NCBI GenBank assembly: GCA_016721925.1
Contig: JADKHE010000001.1
Coordinates: 124,001 to 188,000, forward strand
DNA: 64,000 bases
Direction of reading: 5' to 3'
Origin: Candidatus Skiveiella danica
Lineage (GTDB): Bacteria; Pseudomonadota; Gammaproteobacteria; Burkholderiales; Burkholderiaceae_C
Under the pieces are notes generated by a model. That model saw only the letters and a list, made by a program, of their open reading frames with translations. It did not search any database and was not told the DNA's origin. The position numbers and the translations under genes are program-made. Below, one piece after another: positions 51,221-59,152 of this stretch. The stretch's first letter is position 1. Every line of letters begins with the position of its first letter.

Positions 51221-51598
51221 TCAGGGCTTGGCCACCTGCCACACCTTGTTGAAGCCGTCGCCGGTCTTGTCGCCGGGTTTGGTGTCCTTGGCCCAGTAGT
51301 AGAGCGGCTTGCCCTTGAACGCCCATTGCTTCTTGCCGTCGTCGCGCACGATCACTGTGAATTCGCCGGTGGGTTTTGCGTCTTCGGGGGCCATGAGCGG
51401 TGGCCAGTTGGTGGCGCAGGGGCCGTTGCAGACGGATTTCCCGCTTCCCGTTTTGTCATTGTCAAACGTGTAGAGCGTCATGCCGTTGGGGCCGACCAGT
51501 ACGCCGTTGACAGCTTCCGCGGGCGGCTTGCTGCCGTAGCCAGAGGCACAGCCGGCAAGGAGAGCCAGGGTCAGGGCGGCGATGGAAAGGGTCTTCAT
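51221..51598 (-). CDS. Lipoprotein with secreted repeat domain (Lipoprotein_15 / COG4315)
   Basis: 125 residues from ATG 51598 (MKTLSIAALTLALLAGCASG), with lipobox LLAGC, so it is anchored to a membrane. The two short repeats NGMTLYTFDNDKTGSGKSVC and KPLYYWAKDTKPGDKTGDGF define the family, whose function is unknown. In many genomes these genes lie beside ECF sigma/anti-sigma pairs, as here. Confidence 0.88.
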   Translation of the reverse strand: MKTLSIAALTLALLAGCASGYGSKPPAEAVNGVLVGPNGMTLYTFDNDKTGSGKSVCNGPCATNWPPLMAPEDAKPTGEFTVIVRDDGKKQWAFKGKPLYYWAKDTKPGDKTGDGFNKVWQVAKP

Positions 51599-51693
51599 GG
51601 GGTACTCCTGGGTGGGATGAGGCGATGCAGGACATCTGCAATCCCATAAACACCGCATGACACCGGTTTATTCCCGGCAGTTTTAGAAATACT

Positions 51694-52170
51694 TCAGCGG
51701 TGGCGCGATTTCATGGCGCGCTCCACCTCGCGTTTGCCTTCGCGGTCCTTGATGGTGTCGCGCTTGTCATGTTCGGCTTTGCCCTTGGCCAGGCCGATCT
51801 CGCATTTCACGCGGCCGTTCTTCCAGTGCAGGTTCAGCGGCACCAGGGTGTAGCCCTTCTGCTCGACCTTGCCGATGAGGCGCTTGATTTCTTCCTTGTG
51901 CAGCAGCAGCTTCTTGGTACGGACCGAGTCGGGGTTGACATGGCTGGACGCCGTGTTCAGCGGATTGATCTGGCAGCCGATGATGAACAACTCGCCATTG
52001 CGGATCACCACGTAGCCGTCGGTCAGCTGCACCTTGCCCTCGCGCAGCGACTTGATCTCCCAACCCTCCAGAACCATGCCGGCCTCGAAGCGCTCCTCGA
52101 TGAAGTAGTTGAACGCGGCTTTCTTGTTGTCGGCGATGCGCGAATCGGTGGCGGGTTTCTTGGTGGCCAT
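51694..52170 (-). CDS. smpB: SsrA-binding protein SmpB
   Basis: 158 residues from ATG 52170. Core motifs: DNKKAAFNYFIEERFEAGMV, LEGWEIKSLREGKVQLTDGY, LNLHWKNGRVKCEIGLAKGK and a basic tail. It binds tmRNA and rescues stalled ribosomes. It diverges from ratA across about 75 bases. Confidence 0.96.
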   Translation of the reverse strand: MATKKPATDSRIADNKKAAFNYFIEERFEAGMVLEGWEIKSLREGKVQLTDGYVVIRNGELFIIGCQINPLNTASSHVNPDSVRTKKLLLHKEEIKRLIGKVEQKGYTLVPLNLHWKNGRVKCEIGLAKGKAEHDKRDTIKDREGKREVERAMKSRHR

Positions 52171-52246
52171 GAAATGTGGTGGGGTGGCGGAAGGCGTCAG
52201 GAGACGGGCGAGGCAAACATACAATCCGCTTCGAGTCGTGCATTCT

Positions 52247-52687
52247 ATGAAAAACGTCAGCAAGTCCGTCCTGATCTGGTACAGCCCCGAGGAGATGTAC
52301 CGCCTGGTCACGGATGTCGAGCGCTATCCGGAGTTCCTGCCCTGGTGTGACCACGGCAAGGTCATCGAGGAAGACGCCAACGGCATGGTGGCCGAAATGG
52401 GCATCACCTTCAGCGGCATCCGCCAGGTGTTCACCACCCGCAACGAACATGTGGCGGGACGTTCGGTCAGCCTGCGGCTGCTGAAAGGGCCGTTCTCGCG
52501 GCTGGACGGCGGCTGGCATTTCGTGCCGATCGGCGATGGTTCCCAGCGAGCCTGCCGGGTGGAATTGCGAATGGATTATGGTTTTGACAACCGGGCTCTG
52601 GCGGCGGTGGTAGGGCCGGTGTTTGACAAGATCGCGGCCAGCTTGGTTGATGCGTTCGTCAAGCGCGCCGAGCAGGTCTACGGCTGA
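52247..52687 (+). CDS. RatA-like START-domain protein (type II toxin/COQ10 family)
   Basis: 146 residues; ATG 52247 with TACAAT at 52220-52225 as the likely -10 box. The START/SRPBCC fold begins with SVLIWYSPEEMYRLVTDVER and YPEFLPWCDHGKVIEED, and ends with GPVFDKIAASLVDAFVKRAE. In E. coli RatA blocks association of ribosomal subunits, while related COQ10 proteins bind ubiquinone; the sequence does not separate these roles. The smpB-ratA-rnfH order is conserved across proteobacteria. Confidence 0.85.
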   Translation: MKNVSKSVLIWYSPEEMYRLVTDVERYPEFLPWCDHGKVIEEDANGMVAEMGITFSGIRQVFTTRNEHVAGRSVSLRLLKGPFSRLDGGWHFVPIGDGSQRACRVELRMDYGFDNRALAAVVGPVFDKIAASLVDAFVKRAEQVYG

Positions 52688-52723
52688 CATGTTTCTGCCC
52701 GCAGCATTTGTTCTCCGTCGGTC

Positions 52724-53059
52724 ATGCTGATCCGCGTCAGCCTCGTCTATTCGCCGGCTGCGCGGCAGGTGTTCGAATGCCATCTCGAACTGGAGCAGGG
52801 CGCCACGGTGCGACAGGCCGTCGAAGCCAGCGGGGTGTTGCGGGCGTTCCCCGGTCTGGATTTGTCCCAAGGGGGCGTGGGGGTCTGGGGACACAAAGCA
52901 TCGCCCAGTCAGGTTTTGCGTGAGCGGGACCGCATCGAAATCTACCGTCCGCTGGTGGTGGACCCCAAGGTGGCGCGTCGGGAGCGGTTTCGCAAGCAAG
53001 GAGCCCGCTCAGCGGGCCTTTTCGCGCGACGGCGCGAGGGCGGCAAGGCGGGCTACTGA
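52724..53059 (+). CDS. rnfH: RnfH family ubiquitin-like protein
   Basis: 111 residues with the beta-grasp pattern of RnfH (IRVSLVYSPAARQVFECHLE; ATVRQAVEASGVLRAFPGLD; RERDRIEIYRPLVVDPKVAR) and a basic tail. The function is unproven. It follows ratA directly in many genomes. Confidence 0.88.
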   Translation: MLIRVSLVYSPAARQVFECHLELEQGATVRQAVEASGVLRAFPGLDLSQGGVGVWGHKASPSQVLRERDRIEIYRPLVVDPKVARRERFRKQGARSAGLFARRREGGKAGY

Positions 53060-53102
53060 ATCCGGGCCTGTGTATTTCCTGCGGTTGCGCGATCGCCGGG
53101 AC

Positions 53103-53606
53103 CTAATTGCAGTCGGACTGGATCACGCCCTGCAGGCGCTTGGATTCGGCGGCACGGGCGTTATCGTCCATGATGACGCGCTCGCCAGACTTGTCGATGG
53201 TCGCAATCCGGCCGCCGGTGTCAATAGTCGCCTTTGCCTGGCGGGCACGGGCACAGTTTTCGGCCCGGGCCTTCTGGTACTTTTCTTCCTCGGCTTTTTT
53301 CTGAGCCGCTTCCTGCTGTTCAGCCTGTTTCTTTTTCTCTTCGAGTTCCCGGTCCTTGCCTGATGGACGGGGAGACGCTGTGTTGGCCGCCGTCGAAGCT
53401 GCCGCAGCAGGCGCGGCCGCAGGCGGATTGCCCGATCCGCCCCGGTAGCCGGGATGCTTCAGGATGCTCTGCTCGGGGATGTCCGCTGGCGGGGGGCGAT
53501 CGCTGTAGACCTTGCGGCCGTCCTTGTCCACCCATTGCCACTGGGCCATCGCGGACAGCGAACCAGCCCAGATCACTCCCAAGACCATGGCATTTCTGAT
53601 TTTCAT
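53103..53606 (-). CDS. DUF4124 domain protein, secreted or periplasmic
   Basis: 167 residues. A signal peptide ends near SLSAMAQW; the DUF4124 motif is QWQWVDKDGRKVYSDRPPPA. A disordered Ala/Pro-rich linker is followed by a charged coiled-coil (ELEEKKKQAEQQEAAQKKAE) and a short Cys-bearing C-terminus. The function is unknown; probably envelope-associated. It is convergent with rnfH and divergent from guaB. Confidence 0.82.
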   Translation of the reverse strand: MKIRNAMVLGVIWAGSLSAMAQWQWVDKDGRKVYSDRPPPADIPEQSILKHPGYRGGSGNPPAAAPAAAASTAANTASPRPSGKDRELEEKKKQAEQQEAAQKKAEEEKYQKARAENCARARQAKATIDTGGRIATIDKSGERVIMDDNARAAESKRLQGVIQSDCN

Positions 53607-53729
53607 GGCGCCAGTTTAGCGCCGTGCCGGAAAAAAATGTGTGACAAACGTGTCCCACGCGCGCCCAGCGGCATCCAATGGGTGGCCTGCCGGCCGCTGG
53701 CACGGCAGGGTTTACGCGCATGAGACGGG

Positions 53730-53735
53730 TACAAT
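53730..53735 (+). promoter_or_regulatory. -10 box of guaB promoter
   Basis: TACAAT at 53730-53735, about 20 bases before the GGAG ribosome binding site and ATG at 53756. The -35 box is not clear. Confidence 0.5.
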
Positions 53736-53755
53736 CATTTTTTTGGAGCTTTCCC

Positions 53756-55225
53756 ATGCGCCTTCTAGGAAAAGCGCTCACCTTCGACGATGTGTTGCTG
53801 GTGCCCGCATTCTCCGAGGTCCTGCCCAAGGACACCTCTCTCGCCACCCGGTTTACCCGCAATATCGAACTGAAGCTGCCCCTGGTCTCCGCGGCCATGG
53901 ACACCGTGACTGAAGCGCGCTTGGCGATTGCCATCGCTCAGGAAGGCGGCATCGGCATCGTTCACAAGAACCTGACGCCCGCCGAGCAGGCCGCGCAGGT
54001 GGCCAAGGTCAAGCGCTATGAAAGCGGCCTGCTGCGCGACCCGGTGGTGATCACGCCGACCACCTCCGTGCGCGAGGTCATGGCCTTGTCGGAGCAGCTT
54101 GGGGTGTCCGGATTCCCGGTCTGCGACGGCGGCAAGGTGGTCGGCATCGTCACCGGGCGCGACCTGCGCTTCGAGACCCGCTACGACCAGCCGGTGCGCG
54201 AGATCATGACGCCGCGCGAGCGCCTGGTCACTGTGCCCGATGGCACCACCCCCGAAGAAGCGAAGGCGTTGCTGAACAAGCACAAGCTGGAGCGTCTGCT
54301 GGTGGTCAACGACGCCTTCGAACTCAAGGGCCTGATCACCGTCAAGGACATTACCAAGCAGCTCAATTTCCCGAATGCGGCGCGTGACGCCACCGGCCGA
54401 CTGCGCGTGGGCGCGGCGGTGGGCGTGGGCGAGGGCACTGAGGAACGCGTGGCCGCCCTGGTCAAGGCCGGTGTGGACGCCATCGTCGTCGACACGGCGC
54501 ACGGCCACAGCAAGGGCGTGATCGAGCGCGTGCGCTGGGTCAAGCGCAACTATCCCCAGATCGAAGTCATCGGCGGCAACATCGCCACCGGTGCGGCGGC
54601 GCTGGCGCTGGTGGAGGCGGGCGCCGATGCGGTCAAGGTCGGCATCGGCCCGGGCTCCATCTGCACGACCCGCATCGTCGCGGGCGTGGGTGTGCCACAG
54701 ATCATGGCCATCGACAGCGTGGCCACTGCGCTAAAGGGCACCGGTGTGCCCTTGATTGCCGACGGCGGCATCCGCTACAGCGGCGACATCGCCAAGGCCA
54801 TCGCCGCCGGCGCGGGCACAGTGATGATGGGGGGCATGTTCGCTGGCACCGAAGAGGCGCCGGGCGAGGTCATCCTGTACCAGGGTCGCAGCTACAAGAG
54901 CTATCGCGGCATGGGCTCGATCGGTGCCATGCAGCAGGGCAGCGCGGACCGCTACTTCCAGGAGTCCAGCACGGGCAACCCCAACGCCGACAAGCTGGTG
55001 CCCGAAGGCATCGAGGGCCGTGTGCCGTACAAGGGCTCCGTCGTCGCCATCATTTACCAGATGGCCGGCGGCCTGCGCGCCAGCATGGGCTACTGCGGCT
55101 GCGGCACGATCGCCGAGATGCACGATCGCGCGGAGTTCGTCGAGATCACGACCGCCGGGATCCGCGAAAGCCATGTGCATGACGTGCAGATCACCAAGGA
55201 AGCCCCGAACTATCGGGCAGACTGA
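53756..55225 (+). CDS. guaB: Inosine-5'-monophosphate dehydrogenase
   Basis: 489 residues from ATG 53756. Two CBS domains lie at about 90-205 (REIMTPRERLVTVPDGTTPE), and the catalytic loop with the active Cys is GIGPGSICTTRIVAGVGVPQ; GGMFAGTEEAPGE and MGSIGAMQQGSADRYF close the substrate site. It oxidises IMP to XMP, the committed step of GMP synthesis. guaA follows. Confidence 0.97.
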   Translation: MRLLGKALTFDDVLLVPAFSEVLPKDTSLATRFTRNIELKLPLVSAAMDTVTEARLAIAIAQEGGIGIVHKNLTPAEQAAQVAKVKRYESGLLRDPVVITPTTSVREVMALSEQLGVSGFPVCDGGKVVGIVTGRDLRFETRYDQPVREIMTPRERLVTVPDGTTPEEAKALLNKHKLERLLVVNDAFELKGLITVKDITKQLNFPNAARDATGRLRVGAAVGVGEGTEERVAALVKAGVDAIVVDTAHGHSKGVIERVRWVKRNYPQIEVIGGNIATGAAALALVEAGADAVKVGIGPGSICTTRIVAGVGVPQIMAIDSVATALKGTGVPLIADGGIRYSGDIAKAIAAGAGTVMMGGMFAGTEEAPGEVILYQGRSYKSYRGMGSIGAMQQGSADRYFQESSTGNPNADKLVPEGIEGRVPYKGSVVAIIYQMAGGLRASMGYCGCGTIAEMHDRAEFVEITTAGIRESHVHDVQITKEAPNYRAD

Positions 55226-55243
55226 TCCACCGTCTTACCCATC

Positions 55244-55267
55244 GGCCGCCGCGAGGCGGCCTTTTTT
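55244..55267 (+). terminator. Rho-independent terminator between guaB and guaA
   Basis: GGCCGCC (55244-55250), loop GCGA, GGCGGCC (55255-55261), then TTTTTTG. It would separate guaB from guaA unless partly read through; guaA has no obvious promoter of its own within the remaining 22 bases. Confidence 0.85.
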
Positions 55268-55289
55268 GCTTTTCACCTGATTGCAGGCC

Positions 55290-56906
55290 ATGCAGCACTC
55301 CAAGATTCTCATCCTCGACTTCGGTTCACAGGTCACCCAGCTGATCGCACGTCGCGTGCGCGAGGCGCATGTGTACTGCGAGGTCCATCCCTGCGACGTC
55401 AGCAGTGACTGGGTCCGCGACTTCGCGGCCGATGGTTTGCTGAAGGGTGTGATCCTTTCTGGCAGCCATGCCAGCGTCTACGAGGTGGACGACAAGGCAC
55501 CCGACGCCGTGTACGAGCTGGGCTTGCCGGTTCTGGGCATCTGCTACGGCATGCAGACCATGGCCCAGCAGCTCGGGGGCAAGGTCGAGGCGGGTCACAC
55601 CCGCGAGTTCGGTTACGCCGAGGTCCGCGCCCGGGGCCACACCGCGCTGCTCAAAGGCATCGAGGACTTTCACACACCCGAAGGCCACGGCATGCTCAAG
55701 GTCTGGATGAGCCATGGCGACAAGGTCACCGAACTGCCGCCGGGTTTCAAGCTCATGGCCAGCACCGACAGCTGTCCCATCGCCGGCATGGCGGACGAGC
55801 AACGGCGCTTTTTTGCCGTGCAGTTCCACCCGGAGGTCACACACACGGTGCAGGGCAAGGCGCTGCTGGAGCGTTTCGTGCTCGAGATTTGCGCCGCGAC
55901 CCCCGATTGGGTCATGCGCGACCATGTCGCAGAGGCGGTTGAAAAGATCCGCGCCCAGGTCGGCGATGAGGAAGTCATCCTCGGCCTGTCCGGCGGCGTC
56001 GATTCGTCGGTGGCCGCGGCGCTGATCCACCGCGCCATCGGCGACCAGCTCACCTGTGTCTTTGTCGACCACGGCCTGCTGCGCCTGCATGAGGGCGACC
56101 TGGTGATGGACATGTTCGCCGGCAAACTGCACGCGAAAGTGATTCGTGTCGACGCCAGCGAGCTGTTCCTCGGAGAACTGGCCGGCGTGAGCGATCCCGA
56201 GGCCAAGCGCAAGATCATCGGCCGACTCTTCGTGGACGTGTTCAAGGCCGAGGCGGCCAAGCTGAAGGCCGGCACCGGTGGCCACAAGGGCGCCTCTTTC
56301 CTGGCGCAAGGCACGATCTATCCGGACGTGATCGAGTCCGGCGGTGCCAAGAGCAAGAAGGCCGTCACCATCAAGAGCCACCACAACGTGGGCGGCCTGC
56401 CGGAGCAGCTGGGCCTCAAACTGCTGGAGCCGCTGCGCGACCTGTTCAAGGACGAGGTGCGTGAACTCGGCGTGGCCCTGGGTTTGCCGCACGACATGGT
56501 CTACCGGCACCCGTTCCCGGGCCCCGGCCTGGGGGTGCGCATTCTGGGTGAGGTGAAGAAGGAATACGCTGATCTGCTGCGCCGGGCCGACGCCATCTTC
56601 ATCGAGGAGCTGCGCTCCACCATCGAGCCGCATTCCGGCAAGACCTGGTACGACCTCACCAGCCAGGCTTTCACGGTGTTTCTGCCGGTCAAGAGCGTGG
56701 GCGTGATGGGCGATGGCCGCACCTACGACTACGTCGTGGCCCTGCGCGCGGTGCAGACCAGCGACTTCATGACGGCCGATTGGGCCGAGCTGCCGTACGC
56801 GTTGCTCAAGAAGGTGTCGAGCCGCATCATCAACGAAGTACGCGGCATCAACCGGGTGACCTACGACGTGAGCAGCAAGCCGCCGGCGACGATTGAGTGG
56901 GAATGA
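55290..56906 (+). CDS. guaA: GMP synthase (glutamine-hydrolysing)
   Basis: 538 residues from ATG 55290. Glutamine amidotransferase class I domain (ILILDFGSQVTQLIARRVRE; PVLGICYGMQTMAQ with the catalytic Cys; FHPEV with His), then the PP-loop ATP pyrophosphatase domain (GLSGGVDSSVAAAL) and the dimerisation domain (FPGPGLGVRILGE; SSKPPATIEWE). It converts XMP to GMP. Confidence 0.97.
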   Translation: MQHSKILILDFGSQVTQLIARRVREAHVYCEVHPCDVSSDWVRDFAADGLLKGVILSGSHASVYEVDDKAPDAVYELGLPVLGICYGMQTMAQQLGGKVEAGHTREFGYAEVRARGHTALLKGIEDFHTPEGHGMLKVWMSHGDKVTELPPGFKLMASTDSCPIAGMADEQRRFFAVQFHPEVTHTVQGKALLERFVLEICAATPDWVMRDHVAEAVEKIRAQVGDEEVILGLSGGVDSSVAAALIHRAIGDQLTCVFVDHGLLRLHEGDLVMDMFAGKLHAKVIRVDASELFLGELAGVSDPEAKRKIIGRLFVDVFKAEAAKLKAGTGGHKGASFLAQGTIYPDVIESGGAKSKKAVTIKSHHNVGGLPEQLGLKLLEPLRDLFKDEVRELGVALGLPHDMVYRHPFPGPGLGVRILGEVKKEYADLLRRADAIFIEELRSTIEPHSGKTWYDLTSQAFTVFLPVKSVGVMGDGRTYDYVVALRAVQTSDFMTADWAELPYALLKKVSSRIINEVRGINRVTYDVSSKPPATIEWE

Positions 56907-57276
56907 TGCCGATCTGAGCTGCCATTGTGCCTGTTATACGCCCGGCCGCGAACCGGTCAATCCGGCAGGGCGCGTCGTCATCGTGGTGGACGATGGCCTG
57001 GCCACCGGATCGACCATGATCGCCGCGCTGCACTCGCTGCGTGGGCGCCATCCTGCAAGGCTGATCTGCGCCGTTCCTGTGGCGCCCCCCGATGTGGTGG
57101 AAAAGATTGGCGCCTACGCCGACGAGGTGGTGTGCCTGCACACGCCGGAAAAATTTCAAGCGGTCGGGCAGTTTTATCGCCATTTCGATCAGGTGGAGGA
57201 TGATCAGGTCACTGCCGTACTCGGGGCCAGCCAGGGTGCGAGGACGGCCCTGCCAGGGGATGCGTCCACCAGTTGA
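56893..57276 (+). pseudogene. C-terminal fragment of a phosphoribosyltransferase gene
   Basis: The frame overlaps the end of guaA and has no proper start. From about 56944 it matches the second half of a common PRTase family: AGRVVIVVDDGLATGSTMIA (the PRPP-binding loop) and EVVCLHTPEKFQAVGQFYRH. The N-terminal half, including the usual hood, is missing, and the first 17 codons are not family-like. Read as a truncated remnant. Confidence 0.65.
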
Positions 57277-57411
57277 TGCCGTGGTGTCGCGCGGCAGCCG
57301 GGCGCACGTGGCCGGCGCACGGGTGCCGCATCGCGTCACATCTGTGCAGCCTCTGGCGGTTCCACTGGCAGAATGCGGCGTTCGGTGAGACACGTTTTCG
57401 GGAGCAGCACC

Positions 57412-57789
57412 ATGATCGGATACACCACGGTCGGAACCAACCAAATGGCGCAAGCCGTCGCCTTCTATGACGAACTCTTCAAGGAAGTGGGCGTGCAGCG
57501 TCTCATCGATTTCGGCGAGCGGGGCATGGCCTGGGGCCCGTCCTGGGACAAACCCAGCTTCGCGGTGCTCAGGCCCTATGACGGCCAGAGCGCGACGGTG
57601 GGCAACGGCAGCATGGTGGCGTTGACCTTCGGCACCCGCGAGGCGGTGAATGCGATGCACGCCAAGGCGATCGCGCTGGGCGGGCGCGACGAGGGCGCGC
57701 CGGGCCTGCGAGAAGGCAATTTCTACGCGGCGTACTTTCGCGACCTCGACGGCAACAAGCTCTGCGCTTTCACCATCATCCCAGGCTGA
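57412..57789 (+). CDS. VOC/glyoxalase-superfamily protein
   Basis: 125 residues from ATG 57412. Beta-alpha-beta-beta-beta units start IGYTTVGTNQMAQAVAFYDE and end YAAYFRDLDGNKLCAFTII, with the DLDGNK turn seen in VOC proteins. Metal-binding residues cannot be assigned with certainty. The substrate is unknown. It is followed by a PaiB-like gene after 5 bases. Confidence 0.83.
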   Translation: MIGYTTVGTNQMAQAVAFYDELFKEVGVQRLIDFGERGMAWGPSWDKPSFAVLRPYDGQSATVGNGSMVALTFGTREAVNAMHAKAIALGGRDEGAPGLREGNFYAAYFRDLDGNKLCAFTIIPG

Positions 57790-57794
57790 ATCCC

Positions 57795-58436
57795 ATGTAC
57801 TTGCCCCCCCAGTTTGCCGCCAAGGACGACCGTTTTGCCGCCGAGCTGATCCGCGAGTACCCCTTCGCCAGCCTGATCAGTGCCGACGACGAGGGCCTGC
57901 CGTTCGTCACCCATTTGCCCTTGCATCTTGAGGAACGGGGCGAGCAGTGGGTGCTGCTCGGCCATTGCGCCAGGCCCAATCCCCACTGGCGCTACCTGCA
58001 GGCGCGGCCTCAGGCCGTGGTCACGTTTCTCGGGCCGCATGCCTATATGTCCCCCCAGGTGTACCCGGACCTGGCCCGGGTGCCCACCTGGAACTACCTG
58101 GCTGTGCACTGCACGGTGCAGGCGACGCTGATCGAGCAGCCCACCGCCAAGGACGCACTGCTGAAAAAGCTCATCGGCGACCATGAGCCGCCCTATGCGG
58201 CGCAATGGCGTGCGCTGGGCGATGAATTTGCCCACAAGATGCTGGCCGGCATCGTGGCTTTCGAGCTCTCGGTGACACGGCTTCAGTGCAAGCTCAAGCT
58301 GAACCAGCACCGCCCGGAGGCCTACGCGGGCATGCGCCAGGCCTATGCCGGCGGCGGCGAGCAAGAGCAGGCGCTCGGGCGCTGGATGGACCGGCTGGGC
58401 ATGGTGCCGCCGGCCGACAAAGGAGGTTCGACATGA
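57795..58436 (+). CDS. FMN-binding negative transcriptional regulator (PaiB family)
   Basis: 213 residues with the split-barrel flavin reductase-like fold of PaiB: MYLPPQFAAKDDRFAAELIR, FASLISADDEGLPFVTHLPL, GHCARPNPHWRY, AYMSPQVYPDLARVPTWNYL. In Bacillus PaiB is linked to repression of sporulation and degradative enzyme genes; elsewhere the role is unclear. Its stop overlaps the start of the next small gene. Confidence 0.9.
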   Translation: MYLPPQFAAKDDRFAAELIREYPFASLISADDEGLPFVTHLPLHLEERGEQWVLLGHCARPNPHWRYLQARPQAVVTFLGPHAYMSPQVYPDLARVPTWNYLAVHCTVQATLIEQPTAKDALLKKLIGDHEPPYAAQWRALGDEFAHKMLAGIVAFELSVTRLQCKLKLNQHRPEAYAGMRQAYAGGGEQEQALGRWMDRLGMVPPADKGGST

Positions 58437-58675
58437 AGGGCGTTTTCGGTCTGGCGGGGCTGCTGCTGGCGCTGGCCATCGTGGGCGTGGTGGTGAAAAA
58501 GCAGCTCGACAGCACTTCGCAGCGTGTGCCCGCGCTGGCGCCGGCCGTTCCCGGCAGCGCGGCGCCCGCGCCGGCGGCCACGGTGCGTGAACAAAGCCAG
58601 CAGGTGCAGCAGCAATACAAGCAGGCCGTCGAAGGGCTCATGCAGCAACCCCGGCCCATGCCGGATGAAAAATGA
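58433..58675 (+). CDS. Small single-span membrane protein, 80 aa
   Basis: A strong AAAGGAGG precedes ATG 58433, which overlaps the PaiB stop. One membrane helix (VFGLAGLLLALAIVGVVV) at the N-terminus, then an Ala/Pro-rich linker and a Gln-rich helix (EQSQQVQQQYKQAVEGLMQQ). The family is unknown. It is translationally coupled to the upstream gene. Confidence 0.65.
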   Translation: MKGVFGLAGLLLALAIVGVVVKKQLDSTSQRVPALAPAVPGSAAPAPAATVREQSQQVQQQYKQAVEGLMQQPRPMPDEK

Positions 58676-58771
58676 CCCGCGCTGCGCGAGGCTTCAGAGC
58701 AAGAACCGTTCGCCCCGCCGTCCATGGTTTCTGGGCGGCTTTCTTCCTGCGAAGAAGTGCTGGAACAATGG

Positions 58772-59152
58772 ATGTTTGAGCATTTCCGCCAGCCACTGAT
58801 CTCTCGGCGCGCTTACCAGCACCGTCTGCTGGGTGCCGGGTTGCTGGCGTTGTGCATGATTGCCTTCTCGCTTGCGATGGGCATGGCGGGCTATCACCTG
58901 CTGGAAGGCCAGCCATGGCTTGACGCCTTCCTCAGTGCATCGATGATCCTCTCTGGCATGGGGCCTGTCAGCGCGCCGCAGACCGATCCAGGCAAGCTTT
59001 TTGCCGGCTCGTACGCGCTGTTCAGCGGGTTCGTGGCGCTGATCGGCGTGGGTGTCATGGCGGCGCCGGTCGTCCACCGATTCCTGCACACCTTTCACGT
59101 GGAAGAAGACGGTGACGACGATGTCGCAAGGGCTGCAGATGGATCCCACTGA
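58772..59152 (+). CDS. Small multi-span membrane protein, 126 aa
   Basis: Three membrane helices: LLGAGLLALCMIAFSLAMGM, LDAFLSASMILSGMGPV and LFSGFVALIGVGVMAAPVV. The C-terminus is acidic (HVEEDGDDDVARAADGSH). The middle segment with GMGP between helices resembles the pore-loop region of small two-TM channel-like proteins, but no filter motif is clear. The function is unknown. The end overlaps the tadA start. Confidence 0.65.
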   Translation: MFEHFRQPLISRRAYQHRLLGAGLLALCMIAFSLAMGMAGYHLLEGQPWLDAFLSASMILSGMGPVSAPQTDPGKLFAGSYALFSGFVALIGVGVMAAPVVHRFLHTFHVEEDGDDDVARAADGSH

